Assembly: GCF_001425445.1 (NCBI RefSeq)
Contig: NZ_LMQU01000010.1
Location: 503,501-567,500, forward strand
Source: Devosia sp. Leaf420
GTDB taxonomy: Bacteria > Pseudomonadota > Alphaproteobacteria > Rhizobiales > Devosiaceae
Reading direction: 5' to 3'
DNA: 64,000 nt
A model generated the notes under the pieces. That model ran no database searches and had not been told where the DNA came from. It was given only the letters and a program-made list of their open reading frames with translations. Positions 42,127 through 51,169 of the stretch are shown here, in pieces; position 1 is the stretch's first letter, and each line of letters opens with the position of its first letter. Position numbers and translations under genes: made by a program.

Positions 42127-43074
42127 GTGACCGATCTTCCTCCTTCCAGCGCCCATGAAGCGCTCGCCGCCGATACCTATCGCCGGTCGCGCGGGCTTTG
42201 GCGCGTTTTGGCGCTGGTGGCAGCCGTTATCGCAGTGCTCGCCATGACGGCACGTTTCGCCATGCCGGGGCAGGGGGCTGGGGATGTCATCGCTCGCGTC
42301 ACCATCGATGGTCTCATCACCACCAATGCCGAGCGTCAGGCCCTCTTCGAGCACTTGCTTGAGGACGACACCGTAAAAGCCGTTGTCGTCGCCATCAATT
42401 CGACCGGCGGCACTACGGCCGGTGGTGAAGAACTTTATGAGGCACTTCGCCGCCTGAGCGACAAAAAGCCGACCGTCTCGGCCATCAACGAATTCGGCGC
42501 CTCTGCCGCCTATATGACCGCCATTGGCACCGACCGGATTTTTGCGCGCCGCCTATCCATCGTTGGCTCGATCGGCGTCCTCTATCAACACGTCAATGCC
42601 GGCAAACTGCTCGATACCATTGGCATCGACCTCGATAAGGTCGCATCGGGCCCCCTCAAGGCCGAACCCGACAATGACGAGCCGCTGGAAGGCGCGGCCC
42701 GTGTCTCGCTCAACGAACTGGTGCAGGACAGCTTTACCTGGTTTGTCGATATCGTTGCCGAGCGACGCGATATGCCGCGTCCGGCGGCCCTTGCGCTGGC
42801 CGATGGCCGCATTGTCACCGGCCGCGTCGCCCTTGACGCAGGTTTGATCGATGCGATCGGTGGCGAACTGGAAGCCATTGATTGGCTCGTCAAGGAGCGC
42901 GAAGTCCCCGAAAAGCTTGCCGTGGTCGATGTCTGGCCGCAGCCCGAGGACGGATTTGGCTGGGCCGGACGTCTTTTGGGCGGTTCGGCACGTGCGGCAC
43001 TCGGTCTTTCGCCTGATGGTCCTGTCGTGCTTGACGGTTTGGTCTCGCTTTGGCAGTTTGGGCCAAAGCCCTGA
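42127..43074 (+). CDS. sppA: Signal peptide peptidase SppA-type S49 peptidase
   Basis: A 315-residue single-domain S49 serine protease that degrades cleaved signal peptides at the membrane. One N-terminal membrane helix ([19 protein letters not shown], residues 24-42) is followed by the protease domain. The nucleophile serine is in [14 protein letters not shown] near 137 and the general-base lysine in [11 protein letters not shown] near 191, with [11 protein letters not shown] between them. GTG 42127 is chosen because a GGGA stretch precedes it; the GTG at 42091 lacks one. It is followed by ihfB 35 bases later, a conserved order in alphaproteobacteria. Confidence 0.9.
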   Translation: MTDLPPSSAHEALAADTYRRSRGLWRVLALVAAVIAVLAMTARFAMPGQGAGDVIARVTIDGLITTNAERQALFEHLLEDDTVKAVVVAINSTGGTTAGGEELYEALRRLSDKKPTVSAINEFGASAAYMTAIGTDRIFARRLSIVGSIGVLYQHVNAGKLLDTIGIDLDKVASGPLKAEPDNDEPLEGAARVSLNELVQDSFTWFVDIVAERRDMPRPAALALADGRIVTGRVALDAGLIDAIGGELEAIDWLVKEREVPEKLAVVDVWPQPEDGFGWAGRLLGGSARAALGLSPDGPVVLDGLVSLWQFGPKP

Positions 43075-43109
43075 GCCGTGGGCATTCGCATTGGAGACCG
43101 GAGCCTTCC

Positions 43110-43391
43110 ATGATCAAGTCTGAACTTGTCGAGAAGCTCGCTGCAGAAAATCCTCATCTGTTCCAGCGCGATATCGAAAATATCGTCAATGCCATCCTGG
43201 ATCAGGTCGGCGACGCCATGGCGCGCGGCGACCGGGTAGAGCTGCGCGGCTTTGGCGCCTTTTCGGTAAAAAACCGCCCCGCGCGCGTCGGACGCAACCC
43301 GCGCACGGGTGAACAGGTTGAAGTCGAAGAAAAGTATGTGCCGCAATTCAAGGCTGGCAAGGAAATCCGCGAACGGCTCAATCGCGAATAA
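43110..43391 (+). CDS. ihfB: Integration host factor subunit beta
   Basis: A 93-residue HU/IHF-family DNA-bending protein. The N-terminal helices ([17 protein letters not shown]) and the beta-arm with the intercalating proline, GRNPRTGE near residue 64, are intact, and [14 protein letters not shown] precedes it. As IHF beta it pairs with IhfA (not in the window). ATG 43110 follows GGAGACCGGAG; the longer open frame from 43050 is sppA sequence in another frame. sppA-ihfB-lapA is a common cluster. Confidence 0.94.
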   Translation: MIKSELVEKLAAENPHLFQRDIENIVNAILDQVGDAMARGDRVELRGFGAFSVKNRPARVGRNPRTGEQVEVEEKYVPQFKAGKEIRERLNRE

Positions 43392-43433
43392 TCGCGCTCC
43401 CGTTGCGGACGAAAAGGTAGTTCGGATTACTGC

Positions 43434-43796
43434 ATGATCAGCAAGATTGTCGGTTGGCTGGTTCTGGTGCCGCTCTGCCTTGTGCTGGTGGCCTTTGCGC
43501 TTGCCAATCGCCAGCTCGTTGCGATCAATCTCAATCCGTTCGGTGCTCCGGCTGATGCCAGTACGGCTGGCTATGGCATTCCGCTCTTTGTGATTCTCTA
43601 TATCGTGCTCTTGGTCGGCGTGCTGCTTGGTGGCACCGCGACCTGGTTTGCTCAAGGCGAGCACCGCAAGCGCGAGCGCCAGTGGCGCCGCGAAGCGCAG
43701 GCACTCAATCAGGAACTGGAAAACCAGCGGCGCCGCCAAGCCCAGGCGACCCCAGCAGCGCTTTCCGAAGTGGATGAAATCCTGGATCTGCGGTGA
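43434..43796 (+). CDS. LapA family (DUF1049) membrane protein
   Basis: A 120-residue inner-membrane protein with two transmembrane helices (residues 4-24, VGWLVLVPLCLVLVAFALAN, and about 40-64, YGIPLFVILYIVLLVGVLL) and a cytoplasmic C-terminal coiled-coil tail rich in Arg, Gln and Glu. LapA in E. coli works with LapB in controlling lipopolysaccharide synthesis; no lapB is here, so the role is inferred at family level. It lies between ihfB and trpF, as usual in this order. Confidence 0.88.
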   Translation: MISKIVGWLVLVPLCLVLVAFALANRQLVAINLNPFGAPADASTAGYGIPLFVILYIVLLVGVLLGGTATWFAQGEHRKRERQWRREAQALNQELENQRRRQAQATPAALSEVDEILDLR

Positions 43797-43855
43797 CCGG
43801 TCGGCGCTGCTCGTCCATTTAAAAACTTCCGACCCCCTAGAGTTTCGCCCACACG

Positions 43856-44503
43856 ATGGCCGACCCCCTGATCGTCAAAATCTGCGGCATTAAAACGCTC
43901 GATATGCTGGATGTGGCCATTGCCGCAGGCGCCGACATGATCGGCTTCATGCATTTTGCCCGCTCTCCGCGCCATGTCGGCATCGAGCAATTGGGCGAAT
44001 TGATCTCCGCCTCGCGCGGCCGTGTCGAAAGCTGTGTCGTCTTGGTCAATCCGGACAATAGCTGTGTCGCCGAAGTGGCAGCGCTCGGGCCGGACTGGAT
44101 CCAGCTTCATGGGCCGGAAACACCGCATCGCGTCGAAGCCATTCGCGCCGAAGCCGGCGTCGAGATCATGAAGGCCCTGCCGATCGGCTCTGCCGATGAT
44201 GTGGCTCAGGTCGCCGCTTTTGCCGAGGTCGCGGACCGCATCTTGCTCGATGCCAAGCCGCCCAAGGGCGCCGATCGCCCGGGCGGTTTGGGCGAAAGCT
44301 TCGATTGGTCGCTCCTGAAGGCGCTTGACCCATCCATCCCCTTCATGCTTTCCGGTGGCCTGAAGCCGGACAACGTCGCCGATGCCATCAGGAACGTCGC
44401 ACCCTTTGGGGTCGATGTGTCTTCCGGGGTGGAGCGGGCACCTGGCGAAAAAGACAAAAGGCTGGTCGAAGCGTTCATCCGCAACGCACGGTCAGCCAGT
44501 TAG
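43856..44503 (+). CDS. trpF: Phosphoribosylanthranilate isomerase
   Basis: A 215-residue TIM-barrel enzyme of tryptophan synthesis that converts PRA to CdRP by Amadori rearrangement. The catalytic cysteine lies in VKICGIKT near residue 7, the catalytic aspartate in [11 protein letters not shown] near 137 and the phosphate site in [11 protein letters not shown] near 170. It opens the trpF-trpB-trpA run; trpB starts 44 bases later. There is no Trp-rich leader ORF in front, so attenuation is not evident. Confidence 0.96.
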   Translation: MADPLIVKICGIKTLDMLDVAIAAGADMIGFMHFARSPRHVGIEQLGELISASRGRVESCVVLVNPDNSCVAEVAALGPDWIQLHGPETPHRVEAIRAEAGVEIMKALPIGSADDVAQVAAFAEVADRILLDAKPPKGADRPGGLGESFDWSLLKALDPSIPFMLSGGLKPDNVADAIRNVAPFGVDVSSGVERAPGEKDKRLVEAFIRNARSAS

Positions 44504-44547
44504 AAGTCGTCGGCCGGGTTACGCTCGGCGGCGCCGAGAGGATCCAA

Positions 44548-45762
44548 ATGGACGGCATCAATTCCCTGCGCAACGGCCCGGATGAGCATGGCCGCTTCGG
44601 TCTTTATGGCGGGCGTTTCGTTGCTGAAACGCTCATGCCGCTCATTCTCGACCTCGAAAAGGAATACCGGGCAGCCAAGGTCGATCCGGAATATGTCGCC
44701 GAACTCAAGAACCTTGCGACCCACTATACCGGCCGCCCCAGCCCGCTCTATTTTGCCGAACGGCTGACCGAGCATCTGGGCGGCGCCAAGGTTTGGTTCA
44801 AGCGCGAAGAGCTCAACCACACCGGCTCGCACAAGATCAACAATTGCCTCGGCCAGATCCTGCTCGCCAAGCGCATGGGCAAGACCCGCATCATTGCCGA
44901 AACCGGCGCCGGCCAGCATGGCGTGGCGACGGCAACAGTCTGCGCCAAATTCGATCTGCCCTGTACCATCTTCATGGGCGCGACGGACGTCGAGCGGCAG
45001 ATGCCCAATGTGCTGCGCATGAAAATGCTCGGCGCCGAAGTGCGCCCGGTGACGGCGGGGGCAGGGACCCTCAAGGACGCGATGAACGAAGCGCTCCGCG
45101 ATTGGGTCACCAATGTCGATTCGACCTATTATCTCATCGGCACCGCTGCTGGCCCGCATCCCTATCCGGAAATGGTCCGCGATTTCCAATCGGTCATCGG
45201 CACCGAACTGAAAGAGCAGTTCCGCGAACGTGAAGGCAAATTGCCCGATGCCGTCGTCGCCTGCGTCGGCGGCGGCTCCAATGCCATCGGCACCTTCCAC
45301 GCCTTCCTCGATGATCCTGAGGTGGCTATCTATGGCGCGGAAGCCGGCGGCCATGGCGTCGACATCGAAAACGGCCATGCAGCTTCGATGACCGGCGGCC
45401 GCCCCGGCGTCCTCCACGGCAACCGCACCTATCTGCTGCAGGACGATGACGGCCAGATCCTTGAAGGCCACTCCATCTCCGCGGGCCTTGATTATCCCGG
45501 CGTCGGTCCAGAGCACTCTTATCTGCATGACACCAAGCGCGTCACGTATGCGCCGATCACGGATACCGAAGCGCTCGAAGCTTTCCAGCTCTGCACGAAG
45601 ATGGAAGGGATCATTCCGGCGCTCGAGAGCGCCCATGGCCTGGCTCAGGTCATGAAACTCGCGCCCACGATGGCGAAAGACCAATCCGTCGTCCTCTGCC
45701 TTTCAGGCCGCGGCGACAAGGACGTCGAAAGCGTCGGCAAATATCTGGGACTGCTGAAATAA
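44548..45762 (+). CDS. trpB: Tryptophan synthase beta chain
   Basis: A 404-residue PLP enzyme that joins indole and serine to tryptophan. The PLP lysine lies in [12 protein letters not shown] near residue 95, the phosphate-binding loop in VGGGSNAIG near 240, and the catalytic glutamate in [12 protein letters not shown] near 118. GAGAGG stands before ATG 44548. Its TAA stop overlaps the trpA start by one base (TAATG), so the two subunits are coupled and made in step. Length fits TrpB1. Confidence 0.97.
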   Translation: MDGINSLRNGPDEHGRFGLYGGRFVAETLMPLILDLEKEYRAAKVDPEYVAELKNLATHYTGRPSPLYFAERLTEHLGGAKVWFKREELNHTGSHKINNCLGQILLAKRMGKTRIIAETGAGQHGVATATVCAKFDLPCTIFMGATDVERQMPNVLRMKMLGAEVRPVTAGAGTLKDAMNEALRDWVTNVDSTYYLIGTAAGPHPYPEMVRDFQSVIGTELKEQFREREGKLPDAVVACVGGGSNAIGTFHAFLDDPEVAIYGAEAGGHGVDIENGHAASMTGGRPGVLHGNRTYLLQDDDGQILEGHSISAGLDYPGVGPEHSYLHDTKRVTYAPITDTEALEAFQLCTKMEGIIPALESAHGLAQVMKLAPTMAKDQSVVLCLSGRGDKDVESVGKYLGLLK

Positions 45763-46586
45763 TGACGACCCGCATCGACCGCGTTTTCGCTTCTGCCAAA
45801 GCAGCCAATCGTCCCGTGCTCGCAGCTTATGTTATGGGTGGCGATCCTGATCTGGCGACCGGCCAGGCCATCATGAACGCCCTGCCGCAGGCGGGCGCCG
45901 ACATCATCGAACTGGGCCTGCCCTTTTCCGATCCCATGGCCGATGGCGTCGCCATCCAGATGGGCGGCCAACGTGCCCTCGCCGCGGGCCAGACGCTGCG
46001 CGGCGTGCTTGGCATGGTTGAGGAATTCCGCCGCAAGGATGAGACAACCCCGATCGTGCTGATGGGTTACTACAACCCCATCTATGTCTTCGGCGTCGAG
46101 AAATTCCTCGCGACCGCCAAGGAGGCCGGCGTCGATGGTCTGATCATCGTGGATTTGCCAGCCGAAGAAGATGCCGAACTCTGCATTCCCGCGCTTAAGG
46201 CCGGCATCAATTTCATCCGCCTGACCACGCCCACGACCGACGATGCACGCCTGCCCGTCGTGCTCGAAAACACCTCTGGTTTTGTCTACTACGTCTCGAT
46301 GAACGGCACGACCGGCGCGGTGATCAAGTCGCGCGCCGCTGTCGGTGAATCGGTCCAGCGCATCAAGGCGCATACCGAGCTTCCTGTCATCGTCGGCTTC
46401 GGTATCAAGACCGCCGACGACGCCGCTGAAATGGGCCGCCACGCTGACGGCATTGCGGTTGGTACCGTTATCGTCGATGCGGTGGCCAAGTCGCTCGTCG
46501 ATGGCAAGGCTTCTGACAGGACCGTTGGCGCCGTTCGCGACCTCGTCGCCGATCTTGCCGCCGGCCTCAAGCGGGCGCGGGCATAA
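45762..46586 (+). CDS. trpA: Tryptophan synthase alpha chain
   Basis: A 274-residue TIM-barrel subunit that releases indole from indole-3-glycerol phosphate and channels it to TrpB. Catalytic Glu and Asp are both visible in [15 protein letters not shown] near residue 48 and the phosphate-binding [10 protein letters not shown] near 215. Its ATG overlaps the trpB stop by one base. A weak hairpin follows, then accD 141 bases on, the usual neighbour in alphaproteobacteria. Confidence 0.97.
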   Translation: MTTRIDRVFASAKAANRPVLAAYVMGGDPDLATGQAIMNALPQAGADIIELGLPFSDPMADGVAIQMGGQRALAAGQTLRGVLGMVEEFRRKDETTPIVLMGYYNPIYVFGVEKFLATAKEAGVDGLIIVDLPAEEDAELCIPALKAGINFIRLTTPTTDDARLPVVLENTSGFVYYVSMNGTTGAVIKSRAAVGESVQRIKAHTELPVIVGFGIKTADDAAEMGRHADGIAVGTVIVDAVAKSLVDGKASDRTVGAVRDLVADLAAGLKRARA

Positions 46587-46592
46587 GGCGCC

Positions 46593-46620
46593 GAGCCGCT
46601 GTGCATAGCGCGGCTCTTGC
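46593..46620 (+). terminator. Possible terminator of the trp operon
   Basis: GAGCCGC and GCGGCTC form a 7-bp stem seven bases after the trpA stop, followed only by TTGCC. The lack of a long T-run makes termination partial at best. Confidence 0.4.
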
Positions 46621-46727
46621 CTTTGCCGTACCCCGCCTCACCTGATAAGAATTGCCACAATTGACGTTTAGGTGACGCCAAATGAGCGCCACCAAACGCG
46701 CTTGAGATCATCGCGAAAGGCCGCGCC

Positions 46728-47702
46728 ATGAACTGGATCGACAATTTCGTCCGCCCAAAAATCCGCTCGTTCCTCAACACCAAGCGGGACACGCCAGAAA
46801 ACCTTTGGGTGAAGGATCCGGAATCGGGCGAGATGGTGTTTTACCGCGATCTCGAGGCCAATCAGTGGGTGGTGCCCAATTCGGGCTACCACATGAAGAT
46901 CAAGCCGACCGACCGGCTGGCGACGTTCCTCGATGATGGCGCCTATGACATTGTCCCATCGCAGTCGGCTGTGGCCGATCCGCTAAAATTCCGCGCCCAG
47001 AAGCGCTATGTCGATCAGCTCAAGGAAAATCGCGCCAAGACCGGCTATGACGATTCAGTCCTGGTTGCGACCGGCAAGCTCTATCAGCGCCCCGTGACCG
47101 TTGCTGTGCAGGATTTCGATTTCCTCGCTGGCTCTCTCGGCATGGCCGCCGGCCAAGCAATCGTCACCGGCCTTGAAACCGCTGTCGAGCGCAAGACGCC
47201 GTTCATTCTCTTTGTCGCTTCCGGCGGCGCGCGCATGCAGGAAGGCGTCTTGTCGCTGATGCAGATGCCGCGCACCACCGTGGCCGTGCTGCGCCTCCGC
47301 GAGGCTGGGCTGCCATTTTTCGTGGTTCTGACCAATCCGACGACCGGGGGCGTCACCGCATCCTATGCCATGCTGGGCGACGTGCATCTGGCCGAACCCG
47401 GTGCGCTCATCGGCTTTGCCGGCCAGCGCGTTATCGAGCAGACCATTCGCGAAAAGCTGCCCAAAGGCTTCCAGCGCTCGGAATATCTCTATCAACACGG
47501 CATGGTCGACATGGTCGTCCACCGCCACAACCTGCGCTCGACCATCGGCTCGCTTGCCGGAATCCTGACGCGCGCTCCGGCCAATGAAGAACTCTCGGGT
47601 TCGGCCAGCAAAGCAGTAGCTGCTCAGGCAAGCGTTCGCGATGCTGCCGTTGCCGCTGAAGGCGATGATGATCTGGTGCAAGCTGCCGCGCATGCGGAAT
47701 AG
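46728..47702 (+). CDS. accD: Acetyl-CoA carboxylase carboxyltransferase subunit beta
   Basis: A 324-residue subunit that, with AccA, transfers CO2 from biotin to acetyl-CoA to make malonyl-CoA. The crotonase-like core is intact ([13 protein letters not shown] near 105, [16 protein letters not shown] near 150, [15 protein letters not shown] near 195, [11 protein letters not shown] near 215). E. coli AccD has a four-cysteine zinc ribbon at the N-terminus; here that region ([20 protein letters not shown]) has none, and the whole protein contains no cysteine at all. GAAAGG precedes ATG 46728. It follows trpA, but folC, its usual downstream partner, is far away. Confidence 0.95.
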   Translation: MNWIDNFVRPKIRSFLNTKRDTPENLWVKDPESGEMVFYRDLEANQWVVPNSGYHMKIKPTDRLATFLDDGAYDIVPSQSAVADPLKFRAQKRYVDQLKENRAKTGYDDSVLVATGKLYQRPVTVAVQDFDFLAGSLGMAAGQAIVTGLETAVERKTPFILFVASGGARMQEGVLSLMQMPRTTVAVLRLREAGLPFFVVLTNPTTGGVTASYAMLGDVHLAEPGALIGFAGQRVIEQTIREKLPKGFQRSEYLYQHGMVDMVVHRHNLRSTIGSLAGILTRAPANEELSGSASKAVAAQASVRDAAVAAEGDDDLVQAAAHAE

Positions 47703-47750
47703 GGTCTTTACCCGCACTTAACGGCCTTAGCCTAACTTTCCCGCACAATC

Positions 47751-47774
47751 GTTCGGCCTTCTACGAGGCCGAAC
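47751..47774 (+). other. Stem-loop in the leader of the chemoreceptor gene
   Basis: GTTCGGCCT and AGGCCGAAC form a perfect 9-bp stem with loop TCTACG, 19 bases before the chemoreceptor ATG and beside its ribosome site GGGGGAAG. It may be the accD terminator (no T-run) or an RNA structure acting on translation. Confidence 0.5.
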
Positions 47775-47793
47775 TGCCTATGGGGGAAGCTTT

Positions 47794-50292
47794 ATGCGCC
47801 GATTTACTCTGCCGATCGCCCGTAAATTGCCATTGGCCCTTTTGGGCTCGGCTCTGCTTGTCAGCATCGGTGTCGGTCTTGCGAGTTACCTGATCGGTTC
47901 GCAGGCGCTCCGCACTTCGGCGGAAAATACGCTCGAAACCCTCGCTTCCGAACGCGCTCGCGCCGTATCGTCTTATATTGCCGGTGTCGAAGAAGACCTG
48001 AGCGCAACCTCGCGCTCCGCAGATACCCAGCAGGCCCTCCGCGATTTCGCCGGCGCCTGGCTACAGTTCAAGGTCGATCCGACCGCCGAAGTTCGAAAAC
48101 TCTATGTCGATGATAATCCCAATAAGGACAATCTCTCGGCGCTGGATACCCTTGGCACAACCGGCGCCTATGATGTCACACACACCCGCTTCCACCCGGC
48201 CTTCCGCAACAAGGTAACCGCGCGCGGCTATGCCGACTTTTACCTGATGGATCTGAAGGGCTCCGTCGTCTACTCCTTCGACAAGAATCAGGAGTTCGGC
48301 ACGACCCTTGCCGAAGGCGGTCCGCTCGCCGCGACCGGCCTCGGCCGCGTCTATCAGCAGGCGCTTGCCATCGAAAACGACACTGATATCGCGGTGTCCG
48401 ATTACGAGGCCTATGCGCCGTCTGCCGGCGAGCCCGCGAGTTTCTTTGCCAAGCCCGTCTTCAATGCTCAGGGCCGCAAGATCGGCGTCGTCGCTTTTCA
48501 GCTGCCGTCGCAATTGATCGACGGTGTCGTCGGTGACCGCACCGGCCTTGGCGAAACCGGCGAAGTCATCGTCGTTGGCGCTGATGGCAAACTGCGCTCC
48601 GATTCCATCTTCACGCCCGACAATGACGCTCTGACCGCAAGCTTCACCGGCCCTGTGCTCGATGCCGCTATCTCGGGCCAGCATCCCATCGGCGAATCCA
48701 GCGAATACCGCGCAACGCCGATGCTCGTCGCCGCTGCGCCGATCGTCACCAAGGGCGGCACCTGGGCGGCCATTGCCGTCATGGCCCGCGACGAGGTTCT
48801 GGCTCCGGTCGCCCAGATGCGCAACATGATGCTCGCCATCGGCGCCGGCCTCCTCGCCGTCGTCGCCGTCCTCAGCCTTCTGTTCTCGCGCTCGATTACT
48901 CGTCCCATCACCCGCCTCACCGGCACGATGGAAACTGTCGCTGGCGGCAAATTTGATACAGAAGTGCCCTTCGGCCAGCGCAATGACGAACTCGGCGCCA
49001 TGGCCCGCGCGGTTGAGGTGTTCCGCGAAAATGGCCGCAAGGTTACCCAGCTCACCGAAGCTGAAGCCGCGCAGGCGATCCGCAATCAGGCTGAACGCGC
49101 CGAGATGATGGTCACGCTGCAGCGCGCCTTCGGCGACGTCGTCGACGCCGCAATCGCAGGCGATTTCACCCATCGCGTCGAAGCCCGTTTCCCCGATGCC
49201 GAGCTCAATGCATTGGCCCATTCCGTCAATCGCCTCGTCGAAACCGTCGATCGCGGTCTCTCGGAAACCGGCTCGGTGCTCTCGGCCCTCGCTGATACTG
49301 ACCTGACCCACCGGGTCAATGGCGACTACCAGGGCGCCTTTGCTCGCCTCAAGACCGACACCAATGCCGTGGCCGAACGTCTCGGCGACATCGTCGGCCA
49401 GCTGCGCTCCACCTCCGGCACGCTCAAGCGCGCCACTGGCGAAATCCTTTCGGGTGCGAACGATCTCTCCGAGCGCACGACCCGCCAGGCCGCGACGATC
49501 GAAGAAACCTCGGCCACCATGGAGCGACTGGCCTCCACTGTGCTCGACAATGCCGCCATGGCAGAAGCCGCCAGCAAGAAGGCTCATGCCGTTTCCCGAT
49601 CGGCCGAAGAAGGCGGCGAGGTTATGTCCCGCGCCAACCAGGCCATGGGCCGGATCACGCAGTCCTCAGCCAAGATTTCGAACATCATCGGCATGATCGA
49701 TGACATCGCCTTCCAGACCAACCTTCTGGCCCTCAACGCGTCCGTCGAAGCAGCGCGCGCTGGTGAAGCCGGCAAGGGATTTGCGGTCGTTGCCGTTGAA
49801 GTGCGTCGCCTCGCCCAGTCCGCTGCCAGCGCCTCGGCCGACGTGAAGGTCTTGATCGAACAGTCCGCCAGCGAAGTGAAGGGCGGCACCCAGCTCGTCT
49901 CCGACGCCGCGGGCAAACTGTCGGGCATGCTCGACGCCATCCGCGAAAACACCGCCGATCTCGAAGCCATCGCCCGCGGCAGCCGTACCCAGGCGTCGGC
50001 CATCGAAGAAGTGACCATCGCCGTCCGCCAGATGGACGAAATGACCCAGCACAACGCGGCGCTCGTCGAAGAAACCAACGCCGCCATCGAGCAGACCGAA
50101 GGCCAGGCGAGCCAGCTCGACCGCATCGTCGAGCAGTTCACCGTCTCGGCCACACCCGCCCGCGCCGCCGAACCCGCGCCCGCCCGCGGCATCAAGGGCA
50201 TGCAGGATAAGCTCAAATCCGTCGCCAGCACCTATCTCCGCCGCCCCGCCGGCAATGCCGCGCCAAAGATGGAAGACTGGTCGGAGTTTTAA
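47794..50292 (+). CDS. Methyl-accepting chemotaxis protein
   Basis: An 832-residue transmembrane chemoreceptor. TM1 is at about 13-35, a periplasmic Cache-like sensor at 36-340, TM2 at about 345-367 ([19 protein letters not shown]). HAMP follows ([21 protein letters not shown]) with a second HAMP-like stretch near 440-540, then the signalling domain with the tip [20 protein letters not shown] near 650. The protein ends ...KMEDWSEF, whose last five residues fit the x-W-x-x-F tether that CheR and CheB grip in high-abundance receptors. GGGGGAAG precedes ATG 47794. No other chemotaxis gene is near; it interrupts the accD-folC neighbourhood. Ligand unknown. Confidence 0.93.
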   Translation: MRRFTLPIARKLPLALLGSALLVSIGVGLASYLIGSQALRTSAENTLETLASERARAVSSYIAGVEEDLSATSRSADTQQALRDFAGAWLQFKVDPTAEVRKLYVDDNPNKDNLSALDTLGTTGAYDVTHTRFHPAFRNKVTARGYADFYLMDLKGSVVYSFDKNQEFGTTLAEGGPLAATGLGRVYQQALAIENDTDIAVSDYEAYAPSAGEPASFFAKPVFNAQGRKIGVVAFQLPSQLIDGVVGDRTGLGETGEVIVVGADGKLRSDSIFTPDNDALTASFTGPVLDAAISGQHPIGESSEYRATPMLVAAAPIVTKGGTWAAIAVMARDEVLAPVAQMRNMMLAIGAGLLAVVAVLSLLFSRSITRPITRLTGTMETVAGGKFDTEVPFGQRNDELGAMARAVEVFRENGRKVTQLTEAEAAQAIRNQAERAEMMVTLQRAFGDVVDAAIAGDFTHRVEARFPDAELNALAHSVNRLVETVDRGLSETGSVLSALADTDLTHRVNGDYQGAFARLKTDTNAVAERLGDIVGQLRSTSGTLKRATGEILSGANDLSERTTRQAATIEETSATMERLASTVLDNAAMAEAASKKAHAVSRSAEEGGEVMSRANQAMGRITQSSAKISNIIGMIDDIAFQTNLLALNASVEAARAGEAGKGFAVVAVEVRRLAQSAASASADVKVLIEQSASEVKGGTQLVSDAAGKLSGMLDAIRENTADLEAIARGSRTQASAIEEVTIAVRQMDEMTQHNAALVEETNAAIEQTEGQASQLDRIVEQFTVSATPARAAEPAPARGIKGMQDKLKSVASTYLRRPAGNAAPKMEDWSEF

Positions 50293-50304
50293 CCCGACGG
50301 CAGG

Positions 50305-50422
50305 CACCTCCTCCCAACCTCCCCCACGAAGGGGGAGGTGCAACATTGCGTTCGGGGCAATTTCTTATCAAGACCACTGGCCTGACACCTCCCTCTTGAA
50401 GGGGGAGGTTGGGAGAGGGTGA
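50305..50422. repeat. Composite intergenic repeat, copy B
   Basis: Outer arms CACCTCCTCCCAACCTCCCC and AAGGGGGAGGTTGGGAGAGG flank a middle of about 70 bases, with inner GGGGGAGGTG and ACACCTCCC. It belongs with 13088-13256 and 61311-61425. Confidence 0.7.
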
Positions 50423-50473
50423 CCTTCTCACCCACCCCTAGACAACCACCCCCTCCGCCGGTTCTATCCCGGC

Positions 50474-51169
50474 ATGGAGAAACAAGACCGATTCCCCGAT
50501 TGCATGCTCCTCGCCGCGGGCCTCGGCACGCGCCTGCGTCCGCTCACCGACACGATCCCAAAGCCTCTCGTTCCAGTTGCCGGCGTGCCGCTGATCGAGC
50601 GCATCATGCGCAATGCTCAGGCTGAGGGCGTCAAACGCTTCGTCGCCAATGCGCATTATCGCGCCGATCAAATCCTTGCCCATTTCGGTGGCCTCATCAA
50701 AATCAGCCGCGAGGATGAGCTTCTTGGAACCGGCGGTGGCGTCAAGCGCGCACTGCCCATGCTGGTCTCCGATCCCTTCTTCGTCATGAACACCGATGCC
50801 TTCTGGGCCGACGGCGCCGATCGCCCGCTCGCAAAAATGCTGGCGCGCTATTTAAGCCCTCACGACATCGTCATCCTCTGCATCCAGCCGCGCCGCGCCA
50901 CAGGCATCAGCCGCAGCCACGATTTTTGTCTCGATCCCGCGGGCTTGGTCACCCGCGATTACGGTGCGCCGATCATCTATGGCGGCGTCGCCCTTGTCGG
51001 CCGGGGTGCGTTTGATGACACGCCCGATGGCGCCTTTTCCTTCTACGATCTCATGGAAAAGGCCATGGATGACGAGCGTCTGAAGGGCGTCGTGCTCGAT
51101 GCCGACTGGTACCATGTCGGCGACCCCACCTCGCTCGCCGAAACCGAACGCCGCCTCGGTTCGGCATGA
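50474..51169 (+). CDS. Nucleotidyltransferase family protein (MurU-like)
   Basis: A 231-residue sugar-1-phosphate nucleotidyltransferase. The signature LAAGLGTRLRPLTDTIPKPL lies near residue 13, VMNTDAFWADGA near 97 and a closing YHVGDPTSLAE near 215. The MurU group makes UDP-MurNAc from MurNAc-1-phosphate in peptidoglycan recycling; this assignment is based on the family and the place beside addB. Its stop overlaps the addB start by four bases (ATGA). In relatives tsaE and an AmgK-like kinase precede it; here a repeat and the chemoreceptor gene do. Confidence 0.85.
   Translation: MEKQDRFPDCMLLAAGLGTRLRPLTDTIPKPLVPVAGVPLIERIMRNAQAEGVKRFVANAHYRADQILAHFGGLIKISREDELLGTGGGVKRALPMLVSDPFFVMNTDAFWADGADRPLAKMLARYLSPHDIVILCIQPRRATGISRSHDFCLDPAGLVTRDYGAPIIYGGVALVGRGAFDDTPDGAFSFYDLMEKAMDDERLKGVVLDADWYHVGDPTSLAETERRLGSA

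Noticed and set aside
43797-43855. Tryptophan attenuator in front of trpF
   Set aside because: No Trp-codon-rich leader ORF or alternative hairpins are visible in the short gap.
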